Counted from the stretch's first letter, positions 48,745-58,706 are shown. The stretch is DNA of 64,000 nucleotides from Panulirus ornatus (GCF_036320965.1 NC_092230.1:44619735-44683734); one strand, 5' to 3'. A program made the numbers and translations. Notes: a model not told the origin generated them from the letters alone.

Positions 48745-49578
48745 AACATGGCCTCCGCGTCGGCAAAATACGCATGCGCAATGCCATTCGACTCTCACTC
48801 TCCAATCACACATTTACTTTTATATTCATTGAACCATTCAATCAGCCTTATCAAATGAAGCTAGTAGTAGTTCGCCATTACATACATATATACCTGTTGA
48901 ATGCACATTGTCCTTGCCCAATCAACAAGTTGAATCCTTGAAAAAAAAATAAAAAAAAATAAACGGGAAGGACAGAGTTCCGACCCCCTTCAGTTTGGGA
49001 CGCCATGAATCACCATCAGACAAATCCATATAAATCCCCACCATCATTACCCCCCGCTGAATTTATATGATCCCTGGCCTTAGCTTTCGAGTCACGAATA
49101 AATCTGCGCTTACTTGTGCTCTTGAAAAGGCTGTAATGTGACGCCGAAGCAGGAAAATTGAAGTGATTTCCTCTCGTCGCCCCAAGATGGTCTTCCACTA
49201 CCCGCCAGCAGCAGCGTTCCAACATTACGTGCAATGTTGAGTTTCGGTGACAATTCTTACTGGAAAAAAAAAAATTATATTCAGTTTAGTATATGTTCCG
49301 TAACGATGCTATATAATAATTATTTTAAGGTAATAATTTTAGATGAGCAAATAATTCCTTGTAAATTCATAAAACGAACAAATTTAGTAATATAAAAAGA
49401 CTGTTCGGTCGGGTGGAAAATTCGAGAACGCTCTCGAGACGTTCGTAATGGTAGGAAAATATTAATTAACTTCACCTGAAAAACACCTCATTAACGACCG
49501 TTCTAATTACCTTCACATATATTACTTAAAAAAATATGTATAGATAATGTTTGATAATCGAGTTATGCCCAATCAGGA

Positions 49579-49669
<91 letters not shown>

Positions 49670-49863
49670 AATACTTCACCAACCAAGTCAATTTTAAGTT
49701 AATTATCCTTTGAAAAGTTACAGCATCTCGATAAATGATATTAACATGGCTGTAAATGACCAGCTGTCCCACACAGTTCATAAACATCGCGTATTTTGTT
49801 AGACACACACACACACACACACACAAATACACACACACGGGCCTCTGTGGTGCAGAGGTTTGC
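48745..49863. repeat. Tandem duplication, unit 3 (1,119 bp)
   Basis: The same start, with (TA)n at 49585-49664. It ends inside the full-length SINE that begins at 49839. This is the only unit in which the SINE continues, so it shows the original right-hand arrangement. Confidence 0.95.
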
Positions 49864-49985
49864 GTTACCGACCATGGGTGGTCATGGGTTCGAATCCTGG
49901 GCGCAGCAGCAGTAGGCGGCCCACAGGCAATCCCAGGTGTTCACCCTTCCCTTGTTCCTGGTTGATATATGAGTGTAACTGCATC
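49839..49985 (+). mobile_element. tRNA-derived SINE
   Basis: The head GGGCCTCTGTGGTGCAGAGG holds an A-box-like TGGTGCAGAGG, and a perfect B box GGTTCGAATCC lies at 49887-49897, the internal RNA polymerase III promoter of tRNA-derived SINEs. The body continues to a TGATATATGAGTGTAACTGC segment. A LINE A 3' fragment follows in the opposite orientation. Confidence 0.8.
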
Positions 49986-49987
49986 AT

Positions 49988-50085
49988 ACTTAATCGCCGT
50001 CTCCCGCGTTAGCGAGGTAGCGCAATGAAACAGACTGGCCCAACCCACCCATACGTAAACGCCCACAAATATGTATTCATTTTTT
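49988..50085 (-). mobile_element. LINE family A 3' end fragment (minus)
   Basis: CGCCGTCTCCCGCGTTAGCG then AGGTAGCGCAATGAAACAGA and TGGCCCAACCCACCC is the reverse complement of the family 3' end. Only about 90 bp are present. Confidence 0.75.
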
Positions 50086-50087
50086 TT

Positions 50088-50300
50088 TATACTATTCGCC
50101 ATTTCCCACGTTTAGTGAGGTAGCGTTAAGAATAGAGAACTGAACCTTTGAAGGAAATCCTCACTTGGCCCCCTTCTCTGTTCCTTCTTTCGGAAAATTA
50201 AAAACGAGAGGGGAGGATTTCCAGCCCCCCGCTCCCTCCCCTTTTAGTCGCCTTCTACGACACGCAGGGAGTACCTGGGAAGTATTCTTTCTCCCCTATC
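50088..50300 (-). mobile_element. Dispersed repeat with GCGCTACCTCGC-like core (second type)
   Basis: The plus strand reads TTCGCCATTTCCCACG, TTTAGTGAGGTAGCG, then TCCTCACTTGGCCCCCTTCT and CTGTTCCTTCTTTCGGAAAA. The same order occurs in reverse complement at 54374-54530. The core resembles the LINE A 3' end, but the rest differs, so I treat it as a related, unclassified element. Confidence 0.7.
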
Positions 50301-50396
50301 CCCAGGGATAATATATATATCCCCTATCCCTGGGGATATGGGAGAAAGAATACTTCCCACGTATTCCCTGCGTGTCGTAGAAGGCGACTAAAAGGG
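50238..50396. repeat. 159-bp hairpin (inverted repeat with about 72-bp arms)
   Basis: The left arm starts CCCTTTTAGTCGCCTTCTAC (50238) and the right arm ends GTAGAAGGCGACTAAAAGGG (50396). The arms are nearly perfect complements and the spacer is about 14 bp (50311-50324, ATATATATATCCCC). The right arm passes directly into (TA)n. Confidence 0.92.

Positions 50397-50398
<2 letters not shown>

Positions 50399-50450
<52 letters not shown>
50399..50450. repeat. (TA)n microsatellite between hairpin and PLE end
   Basis: About 26 TA repeats. Confidence 0.97.
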
Positions 50451-50451
<1 letters not shown>

Positions 50452-50452
<1 letters not shown>

Positions 50453-50647
50453 CTATGAGTCCACGGGGAAAATGAAACACGAAAAGTTTCCAAGTGCACT
50501 TTCGTGTCATAATCACATCATCAGGGGAGACACAAGAGAGAAATATAACAGTCAGTTGATATACACCGAAAAGACGAAGCTAGGACGCCATTTGGTAAAC
50601 ATGTGATATATGAGTCGGGAAAACACGAGTGTAAAACTCTCTCCTCG

Positions 50648-50655
<8 letters not shown>
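50452..50655 (-). mobile_element. Penelope-like element terminal segment
   Basis: On the minus strand it runs from CCAAATGGCGTCCTAGCTTC through a hammerhead-like core to CCCCGTGGACTCATAGG and then (TA)n. The order matches the end of the PLE at 33100-33240, and the last part is shared with 60904 and 62272. No reverse transcriptase is attached, so it is a solo end or a non-autonomous derivative. Confidence 0.75.
50486..50530 (-). ncRNA. Hammerhead ribozyme candidate (best core)
   Basis: On the minus strand: TCTCCC, core CTGATGA (complement of 50518-50524), one extra T, a GTG/CAC stem II with a 7-base loop, core GAAA (50500-50503), the palindrome GTGCAC (50494-50499) as stem III/loop III, then TT with the predicted cut, then GGAAAC for stem I. 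All core residues are present. Stem I has one mismatch compared with the copy at 60940. An alternative fold pairs ACACGAAA with TTTCGTGT across the same region. Confidence 0.55.
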
Positions 50656-50702
<47 letters not shown>

Positions 50703-50826
50703 CCTCCCCCACCGACACACGCTCCCTCGTTTGCATAAAAAGAATAAATTACAAAGACTAATTACCAGTGACCCACGTATAATGATACGCCATTCAGTGG
50801 CCTCAGAGCGGGAAGCAACGCACTTT

Positions 50827-50890
<64 letters not shown>
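50649..50890. repeat. Two (CA)n tracts
   Basis: (CA)n at 50649-50700 and 50829-50888. Confidence 0.97.
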
Positions 50891-50961
50891 GGGTGTGTCC
50901 ACTTGATTGTGAAATCCTGTAAAGATAAAAAATTACTTATGGAAGAGTAAGGCCATTTTTA

Positions 50962-51290
50962 AGAATGAGCACGACGGTACGACCCTTGAGCACGACGGTA
51001 CGACCCTTGAACACGATGGTGCGACCCTTGAACACGACGGTGCGACCCTTGAACACGACGGTACGACCCTTGAACACGATATTGCGACCCTTGAGCACGA
51101 CAATACGACCCTTGAGCACGACGGTTCTACCCTTGATCACGACAATACGACCTTTGAGCACGACGGTACGACCCTTGAACACGACAATACGACCCTTGAC
51201 CACGACGATACGACCCCAGGACACGACGTTACGACCCTTGGACACGACCCCTTGAACACGACGGTACGACCTTTGACTTGAGACTTAAGC
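50962..51290. repeat. 21-bp minisatellite, inverted relative to the 19-kb array
   Basis: About 15 units contain GAGCACGACGGTACGACCCT, the reverse complement of the unit at 19086-19622. Units are more diverged here (CAATACGACC, GATATTGCGACC variants). Confidence 0.95.
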
Positions 51291-51429
51291 AACCCAGTTT
51301 TAGTGAAGACTGCGTCAAACACATCCCCACTAAACCTGGGTTGTTTAAACCTGGGTTGTTTAAACGATGGTCGACTGTCAGGCAGCACTAACGGGGCCGG
51401 GCCATTAACAACACAACCTGCGTTACTGT

Positions 51430-51490
<61 letters not shown>

Positions 51491-51612
51491 AAAAGCGTTC
51501 CTCTCGCCTTCCTCCACTGACCTCCACGACGGCATATATCTCTATATGACCTCTGGACACCCACACACTGTCGCTAGAGAGGGTACTGGGGGGGTGGGGG
51601 GGGTGGAAGTGG
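51291..51612. other. Unassigned sequence with (CT)n
   Basis: A short duplicated AACCTGGGTTGTTTAA lies near 51335-51365, (CT)n at 51431-51488 and a G-rich run near 51585. No gene is seen. Confidence 0.5.
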
Positions 51613-51637
51613 AGGTCAGGTCAGGTCAGGTCAGGTC
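51613..51637 (+). promoter_or_regulatory. AGGTC tandem cluster
   Basis: AGGTC is repeated five times in a row with 5-bp spacing, giving overlapping AGGTCA half-sites, and GGGTCA follows. This may be a simple pentamer repeat rather than a binding site. Confidence 0.3.
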
Positions 51638-51844
51638 GAAGGGTCACGTCAGCCTCCGTCGTATCGTTATCAGCAGGTGGACCCCCGAAATCTCGACCTT
51701 ATGCCCAGTTATCTACTGTTCTCCATCGTTAGCTTCAACCACCACCTCCCACCACTAAGTCCCTGGGAGGCGCGCCCCTTGGGTACGCTGTGTTCTCCTT
51801 CTGCGCCTCCGCCAGCAGCAGGGGCTGGGGGGGGGTTAATGCTC

Positions 51845-52054
51845 AGAAGCGTGCAATAACAACAACAATAATAATGATGATAATGATAATTACCGCTACT
51901 ATATCTACCGCTACAATAATAATTACCGCTACTACTACTACTACTACTTACTAGTGCTACTACGACCTATTAGTGCTACTACTACTGCTACTACGACCTG
52001 CTACTACTACTACTACTACTACTGCTACTGCTGCTACTGCCACTACTACTACTG

Positions 52055-52100
<46 letters not shown>

Positions 52101-52130
52101 CACTAACACGACTACTACTACTACTATAAT
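51845..52130. repeat. (ATAATG/ACT)n trinucleotide-rich tract
   Basis: ATAATGATG-type repeats pass into a long imperfect (CTA)n array. The poly-Thr and poly-Val frames are by-products. Confidence 0.95.
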
Positions 52131-52234
52131 AACAGGCCACCTACAGGCATTTCGGTCTCCCGTCTTCCCCCACCATCTGCTTAATTTACATTCGTCTCCA
52201 CACCTGTCCCCCCCTCCTCCCCCCCACGCCCCCC

Positions 52235-52320
52235 CCAAACCACCAAATAAGGATTTACAGCCGGGAGGTGTAAATGGCTCTCATGTAATTTACATGAAGG
52301 GCAAATTGGCTCTTGAGTTG
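52235..52320. other. Candidate conserved non-coding block
   Basis: A short complex stretch stands between a trinucleotide array and G-rich DNA. It contains CATGTAA-T-TTACATG (7-bp arms), TAATTTAC and CAAATTGG. Complexity and position suggest a constrained element, but no comparison was possible. Confidence 0.25.
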
Positions 52321-52788
52321 GGGGGAGGGGGGTGTTGAGGTGGGGGGGAGGTCCAATGAGAGAGGGGGGGAGGAGGAGGGGACGGATGGGGGGGGGTTGG
52401 TTGGTTGGTTTCCTGGGGGGGGGGAGGGAAGGGCACAGAGCAGGTCAGAGGTCAGGGAAGGTCAACAGTCAAGACTCAGGTCAGGTCAGGTCACCACACA
52501 CGAGGTCAGACAGAGGGCGCGCCCCCCCCGGGCCGCTGTCCCTTGGGGCCTAGGGTGGTGGGGAGAGGGAGGGAAGCCTGGGTCATGGAGGGCGAAGGCA
52601 GGTGTGTTGAGGAGGGGGAAAGGAGGGAGGGAGGGAGGAGGGAAGGGAGGGAGGGATAAAGGGAGGGTCAGGCCATAAGGTCAACAGAAGGCTTCGAAAT
52701 AACCTCCCCAAGCGGTCAAAACAAAGGCTTATTGGGGAAGGGGGGGGAGGGGAGGGGGGGGGGTTGGTGACCTCACTGACCTACACCC

Positions 52789-52869
<81 letters not shown>

Positions 52870-52924
52870 CTCCCTCCCCCACCAATGACCTCCTCACCTT
52901 CCACCCCTGAACAACTACGCATTA
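52321..52924. repeat. G-rich tract, AGGTCA cluster and (CT)n
   Basis: Repeated G runs (52320-52430), GGGAGGGAGG runs (52620-52665), poly(G) near 52740-52760 and (CT)n at 52795-52866. No gene is seen. Confidence 0.8.
52442..52454 (+). promoter_or_regulatory. Candidate DR1 nuclear-receptor site
   Basis: AGGTCAGAGGTCA on the plus strand, with further AGGTCA copies at about 52478-52490. Confidence 0.3.
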
Positions 52925-53031
52925 ACCTGCCCAGACGACCCTACCCACCACAACCACCACCACAACCACAACCACCACAACCACAACCACCACAACCACC
53001 ACCACAACCACAACCACCACCACAACCACCA
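52925..53031. repeat. (CCACAA)n-type repeat
   Basis: CCACCACAACCACAACCACC units alternate irregularly. Confidence 0.94.
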
Positions 53032-53103
53032 CTTCAATAACTCCCTCCTCATTCAACTCGACCCTTCCCCCCACGTCAAACAGACACTACCCAAGTCTCT
53101 TCT

Positions 53104-53258
53104 AACGAACGAAGAACATTACAGCAACGTAAGGAAGGAAGAACATTACAGCAACGTAAGGAAGGAAGAACATTACAGCAACGTGAGGAAGGAAGAACAT
53201 TACAGCAACGTGAGGAAGGAAGAACATTACAGCAACGTGAGGAAGGAAGAACACACTA
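53104..53258. repeat. 27-bp tandem repeat, five units
   Basis: GGAAGAACATTACAGCAACG plus TAAGGAA or TGAGGAA, nearly perfect. Confidence 0.96.
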
Positions 53259-53332
53259 CAGCGGCTGCCTAACCACGGAAACACTACAGTGTGTTACGAG
53301 CACAGTGGTGGAGTCTGTACCGGGGTAGCGCG

Positions 53333-53335
<3 letters not shown>

Positions 53336-53382
<47 letters not shown>
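53336..53382. repeat. (GT)n microsatellite
   Basis: About 23 GT repeats. Confidence 0.97.
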
Positions 53383-53384
<2 letters not shown>

Positions 53385-53527
53385 TGTGCACCCGGATCCT
53401 TCCTTTTAAATGCCCACACACAGCTTCGGGGGGCCATGGAGTATGACATGTGATGGTGGGCGTTTAAAGAATATTCTCTAAGTAAGGAGTTTCTCCCTCT
53501 GTAGAATTAATATTAATAGGCAACATA

Positions 53528-53925
53528 GTCCCCCCCCTTAGATATGTACCCTTCATCCCCTTAGATATGTACCCTTCACCCAGTTAGATATGTACCCTTC
53601 ACCCCTTAGATATGTACCCTTCACCCCTTTGATATGTACCATTCACCCCTTTAGATAGGTACCCTTCACCCCCTTAGATATGTACCCTTCACCCCCTTAG
53701 ATATGTACCATTCATCCCCTTAAATATGTACCCTTCACCACCTCAGATATGCACCCTTCACCCCTTAAATAAGTACCCTTCACCCTTAGATATGTACCCT
53801 TCACCCCCTTAGATATGTACCCTTCATCCCTTTAGATATGTACCCTTCACCCCTTAGATATGTACCCTTCATCCCTTAAATATGTACCCTTCACCCCCTT
53901 TGATATGTACCCTTCACCCATCCTA
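53528..53925. repeat. 22-24-bp minisatellite
   Basis: About 17 units of CCCTTAGATATGTACCCTTC plus ACC or ATC, with 1-3-base length changes in the C run. Confidence 0.95.
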
Positions 53926-54310
53926 TTACTGAAATGCTTTCCCTGTGTCTAACCAGACAATAAGATTTTTGAAATCAAAATCAACATCAAAACAGACCAC
54001 TTCGAGGCTGTCTGTGACCATTGAGTGCTCTCTGTTTCGTACATAGACCCACAGACCACACAGACCCAGCTCTCCATTCTCTCTATGTCTGTTTCGGACA
54101 CAGACACACACAGGCCCCAAGGTCCTATCCGTGTAGAGTGACCAAAATCTGAGCCACAATGTTTGAGGTGAAGAAGTGAAATGTAAGAGGAGTAATTAGT
54201 TTCCCGGATCTGAACACAATTACCCTACATGTGAATCCTAGAATTTTGTGTTTTCTAATTGTTTTTTTACCGTAAATTTCTATCAAGTGTAATCTTTTGA
54301 TCTATGTCGT

Positions 54311-54373
<63 letters not shown>
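53926..54373. other. Unassigned AT-rich sequence with (TG)n
   Basis: Complex sequence, with (TG)n at 54315-54374. No gene is recognised. Confidence 0.45.
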
Positions 54374-54382
<9 letters not shown>

Positions 54383-54526
54383 GGTTGGGCCATTTTTATT
54401 TCTTTTTTATTTTCCAAAAGAAGGAACAGAGAAGGGGGCCAGGTGAGGATATTCCCTCAGAGGCCCAGTCCTCTGTTCTTAACGCTACCTCGCTATCACG
54501 GGAAATGACGAATAGTATAAAATAAA

Positions 54527-54530
<4 letters not shown>
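54374..54530 (+). mobile_element. Dispersed repeat with GCTACCTCGC core (second type)
   Basis: GTGGGTGGGTGGGTTGGGCC, then TTCCAAAAGAAGGAACAGAG, GGGGCCAGGTGAGGA and AACGCTACCTCGCTATCACG followed by GGAAATGACGAATAGTATAA. It is the same family as 50088-50300 in the opposite orientation. Confidence 0.75.
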
Positions 54531-54583
<53 letters not shown>

Positions 54584-54691
54584 TATCGAAAAAAAACATA
54601 CAGCTCAGAAATCTAAAAATATATGAAAATTAAAAATCTGTTTCCTTGCGCTACCTCGCTAATGCGGGAAATGGCGAATAGTATAAAAGAG

Positions 54692-54757
<66 letters not shown>

Positions 54758-54820
54758 TATCGAAAAAAACATACAGCTCACAGGAAATCTAAAAATATAT
54801 AAAAATTAAAAATCTGTGGT
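54531..54820. repeat. Local duplication around two (TA)n tracts
   Basis: CGAATAGTATAAAA, then (TA)n, then TACTATCGAAAAAAA, CATACAGCTCA and AAATTAAAAATCTGT, occurs twice (about 54508-54640 and 54675-54818). (TA)n lies at 54531-54581 and 54692-54755. The second copy carries the GCGCTACCTCGCTAATGCGG core at its start, so element sequence and TA tract were duplicated together. Confidence 0.9.
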
Positions 54821-55079
54821 GCTTAAATTGCAAATTTACCGTTTTTTTTTTTTCCTTGTCTAATTCTCTCCACTGCTTAATTGGCTTTAGGTCTCCAGAG
54901 ATTATAAGATTAAATCCTTTTTTCCTTTTTTTTTTTTCTCCTTCCTACTTATACCTATTTTCGTATCTCGTGTGAGAATTCATACTGCAGTATGACTTCT
55001 CGTTTTCTTTTTTACTAACGGTATGTAAAAAAAAAAGAAATCCAATTACCTATATTCAAATTCATTTGCCACCTGTGAG
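54821..55079. other. AT-rich sequence with poly(T) runs
   Basis: Poly(T) near 54840-54852 and 54920-54935. It could be the 3' part of the following minus-strand LINE, but I see no motif. Confidence 0.35.
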
Positions 55080-55090
55080 CCCTGGTGAAC

Positions 55091-55151
<61 letters not shown>

Positions 55152-56345
55152 GGTGGAAGACCTTCCAAATTTCTGCTGTGGTTTTAACTCCGTACGAGAG
55201 TTCTGGTGACGCTACAGCGCAGACCAGCATCATCACTAGGATCAGTGTTCACGAGACAGAATATACAGGTCCCAAAACGTATCCCTGTGGCACACCACTT
55301 GTCACGTCTGACCATTCCATGACCTGACCCTTAATCTCAAGCCCTTTGTGTATGGCCAATCAACAACTTTCTACTGACAATCTTTGATGTCGGAATTCAT
55401 CAAAAATGCTACATATAAATCTATAATTATTAGAAAATTATTCACATCATCCACACGAAAATCTAGAATTATGACAAAATTATTAACATCATCCACACGA
55501 AAATCTAAAATTATTGCAAAATCATTAACATCATCCACCCGAAAATCTAAAATTATAGCAAAATTATTAACATCATCCACACGAAAATCTAAAATCATTA
55601 CAAAATTTTTAACATAATCCACACGAAATCTAGAATTAATAAAAAATCATTATCATCCACACGAAAATCTAAAATAATTACAAAATTATTAACATCATCC
55701 ACACGAAAATCTAAAATTAATACAAAATCATTAACATCATCCACACGAAAATTATTACAAAATTATTAACATCATCCACACGAAAATCTAAAATTAATAC
55801 AAAATCATTAACATCACCCACACGAAAATCTAAAATTATTACAAAATTATTAACATCATCCCCTTCACTTTCATCAAATGTGCTGGCCCGTCAAAATTAC
55901 ATGATCATCTAAATAGATATTCAGTCATGTCCCCAATGAGGTTTTACTCTAAATCTATCAGCTGTGGATATCACACTCATTGGTCGAAAATTTCAGAGCA
56001 GAGACTTAGTAAAAATTTCTTTTTTTCAACATTGGTGATACATTGGAAGACTTCCGATCTTTAGGATCTTTCCCTGTGGCCTTAAGTGACTCATTAAGAA
56101 GTGTAGTCAGAGGTATAGCTATTATCTATCTAAGTGTTGGCTTATCTCGCTCCCAGATAAGACGTATCAAGGCCTGTCATTTTGTGTACGTTCATGCCAT
56201 ATAATGTTGGTGGTGTGTCCTGAATGTGGCAATCGATTGGTTTTAGAATGTTCTCTCACTGGATTTAGAATCTGGGCAGCGTTTTCAGTGGTATAAACGA
56301 ATGAAGAAAAAGAAAATAAGATCTTTGTTATGACTTCATTATCCT
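55080..56345 (-). mobile_element. LINE family B, reverse transcriptase region (decayed, interrupted)
   Basis: Reading the minus strand from 56345 downward, DTPPTLYGMNVHKMTGLDTSY (about 56220-56160) corresponds to the YGMKVNKTAGPDK of the fragment at 1185. It is followed by TTLLNESLKATGKDPKD and KSSNVSPMLKK (about 56110-56015), a decayed RPIS region, a 42-bp minisatellite (55405-55862), then KGLEIKGQVMEWSDV and SGVPQGYVLGP (55267-55299). The last is the conserved SGVPQGSVLGP motif of CR1/Jockey-type reverse transcriptases. (CT)n sits at 55096-55149. Many stops make it inactive. Confidence 0.8.
55405..55862. repeat. 42-bp minisatellite inside the LINE B remnant
   Basis: About 10-11 units combine AACATCATCCACACGAAAAT and CTAAAATTATTACAAAATTATT. 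Two units have internal deletions. It lies between two blocks of the same reverse transcriptase. Confidence 0.95.
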
Positions 56346-57015
56346 AAATAGTCAACTTTTTTTTCCGTAAATGATGGAACAACTGTCAGTGTAAAGACAT
56401 TCAATCTTTGAACTTAACTACAGAATTGGCTTTCCTTCCCCCCCCCCCCCCCCCCCCCCCCAGCAACGTATGATTTATACTAACTTTAATTTGGAAGTTT
56501 TTACTTTTTCTTGTGTCCTGATTTGTGTCGAACATCAGGAAGGCTATTATTTCCCAGTTCACTGTTTTGGCTTCATCCCGGAAAATGCCCGGCTACAACG
56601 CATTGGCAAACACGTTCCCTCTACTGCTGAGAAAGTCTTACTGGAGCTTTTCCAAAGTACGTCCATACCCTCTGCAACGGCCCGTGGCATCCCAGACGAA
56701 CCGGGTCATGTCAAGATCATGAAACTATGACAGATGTAAGATCTGGTATTTGCTTTAGCGAATAAAGTCGAACCGACCAGCATTACAGACAACCTTCGAA
56801 AAGCAGGTTTTCAGCCTCCACAACCGAACCAACATGGCCGACCACTCCACAGGGACAGACCACCCTCCCCCCCCCACCTCCCTCCCCCCCCCCCACCTCC
56901 CTCCCCCCATACCCCCCTCAACCCCAAGAGCTCCCCTCCTTCCAGAAACTTCTCTCCCCCCCCCCTCCTTCCGGAGCGCACCAGACCTCGCCCAAGAGAA
57001 AACGAAACGAAGCGA
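56346..57015. other. Unassigned sequence with poly(C)
   Basis: A 20-plus poly(C) run near 56439-56461, then complex sequence with an 86-codon plus-strand open frame (56470-56730) followed by AATAAA near 56761. I recognise no domain and no coding context. Poly(C)/CCT-rich sequence follows at 56860-56970. Confidence 0.4.
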
Positions 57016-57165
57016 TTAAAAAAAAAGTAAAAAAGTAAAAAAAGTAAAAAAAAGTAAAAAAAGTAAAAAAGTAAAAAAAGTAAAAAAAAGTAAAAAAAAG
57101 TAAAAAAGTAAAAAAAGTAAATAAAAGTAAAAAAAAGTAAAAAAAGTAAAAAAGTAAAAAAAAAA
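57016..57165. repeat. (GTAAAAA)n repeat
   Basis: About 18 GTAAAAA/GTAAAAAA units with variable A-run length. Confidence 0.95.
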
Positions 57166-57224
57166 AGAATTGTAAAGTGCCGTTCCCGTTGAGTGAGTCT
57201 CCCACTTTATAACACTTATACTTC

Positions 57225-57338
57225 CCTTACCACCCCCCCCCATCGGCCCCCCCCTCACCCCCCCACACCTACCTAACCCCCCCCCCCCCCCCCCAAGCTC
57301 CTCCTCCGTTCCCAGGACGGTAGTTCCGGCCGTCCTTG

Positions 57339-57373
<35 letters not shown>

Positions 57374-57764
57374 GAGGAGGAAGGAGGAAGGAGGAGGAGG
57401 AGGAGGAGGAGGAAGGAGGAGGAGGAGGTTGGGGGGGGGGGGGGGGGGGAGTTGCGTCTGGAGTCTCGCCAAGTTAAAGGAAATAAAATTAATTTTATGC
57501 CGCTGTGTTATACTGTGGAGGGGGGGGAGGGGGAGGAAGGGGGAGGGGGAGGAAAGGGGGAGGGGGAAGAAGGGAAGAGAAGGGAAGGGAAGGGAAGGGA
57601 AGGGAAGGGAAGAGGGGAGGGGAGCTACTGGGGGTTGAGCGCTAGCGAGGTAAATGGTGGGTGTTCATGGAGGGAGGGGAGGGGAGGGGGGAGGGGAGGG
57701 GAGGGGGAAGGGGGGGGGGCGCTTAACGGCTCAGGTGGGGAGGAGGGGGCAGGTCCTCGTCGAG
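57225..57764. repeat. Poly(C), poly(G) and (GGA)n tracts
   Basis: C-rich at 57225-57300, then GGGGGG and (GGA)n at 57339-57430, a poly(G) run near 57431-57450 and (GGGAA)n-type repeats at 57540-57610, then GAGGGGAGGG to 57720. One strand has very high G-quadruplex potential. Confidence 0.93.
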
Positions 57765-58275
57765 TATAACGAGTCCTGATGAGTTCCTGAGGTGTTGGCG
57801 GAGCCCTCGTTGAGGTTAACGAGTTCTAATGAGTTCAAGGGAGGGATTAGCGGGTCCGCGTTGGGCTCAACGATTTCTTCGTGAGTGTCAGGAGGCGCTG
57901 GTGGGTGGGGGGGGGGGGGGTGGTCCGCGTTGTCAAGCCTAACGAGTTCTAATGAGTTTCAGAGTGTTACGGGCTCTTCGTTTAACTTAACGAGTTCTAA
58001 TGAGTCTCAGGGTGTTGGTGGGTCTTCGTTGGGCTTAATGAGTTCCAAGGGAGAATTGGTGGATTATCCGTTGAGCTTAAAAGTTGATCTCCAGCTGAGT
58101 TTAACGAGTTCTAGTGAGTGTCAGGGGCGTTGGTGGATCGTCGTTGACCATCAACGAGTTCTAATGAGTTCCAGGAGGTGAAGGTGTGGTCTCGTTAAGT
58201 TTAACGAGTTACAACAAATTCCACAGGAAGTTGGTGGGTCCTCGTTGCGCTTAACGAGTTCTAAGAGGATCCAAG
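57765..58275. repeat. Degenerate AACGAGTTCTAATGAGT repeat
   Basis: About nine units of 45-60 bp share TTAACGAGTTCTAATGAGTT and TCGTTGGGCTTAACGAG. Spacer parts are diverged. Confidence 0.88.
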
Positions 58276-58338
58276 GGGGGGGGGTCGCACGTTCTTCGCT
58301 GAGTAATTAACGAATTCTAATGAGCTCCACGGAGTGTC

Positions 58339-58340
<2 letters not shown>

Positions 58341-58431
<91 letters not shown>

Positions 58432-58494
58432 TATCAGAATGGCAAAAATGCAGCTGTGTTTATGTATGTATGTATATGTATGTATGTATATGTA

Positions 58495-58553
<59 letters not shown>

Positions 58554-58663
58554 CACCTCGTCTTATGTACTCGTATGTAGGTTTATAAACCTTGTGTTTA
58601 CATGTGTACACACAAACACACACACACACCCTTCCTGTAAGCATGTAGACCAGACAGGAGTAC

Positions 58664-58706
<43 letters not shown>

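Noticed and set aside
49839..49910. A true tRNA gene
   Set aside because: The B box is perfect, but the cloverleaf is not convincing and truncated heads of the same sequence occur in the tandem units.
50452..50535. Plus-strand reading as a hammerhead (CTATGAGTCC ... GAAAC ... GTC)
   Set aside because: It looks like CTGATGAGTCC but lacks the G of CUGA in all copies and stem II does not close; the minus-strand reading fits much better.
51973..52238. Poly-Thr and poly-Val proteins
   Set aside because: Direct translation of a trinucleotide repeat.
56470..56730. 86-codon open frame followed by AATAAA
   Set aside because: No recognised domain, no coding context and a length common by chance; AATAAA alone is weak evidence.
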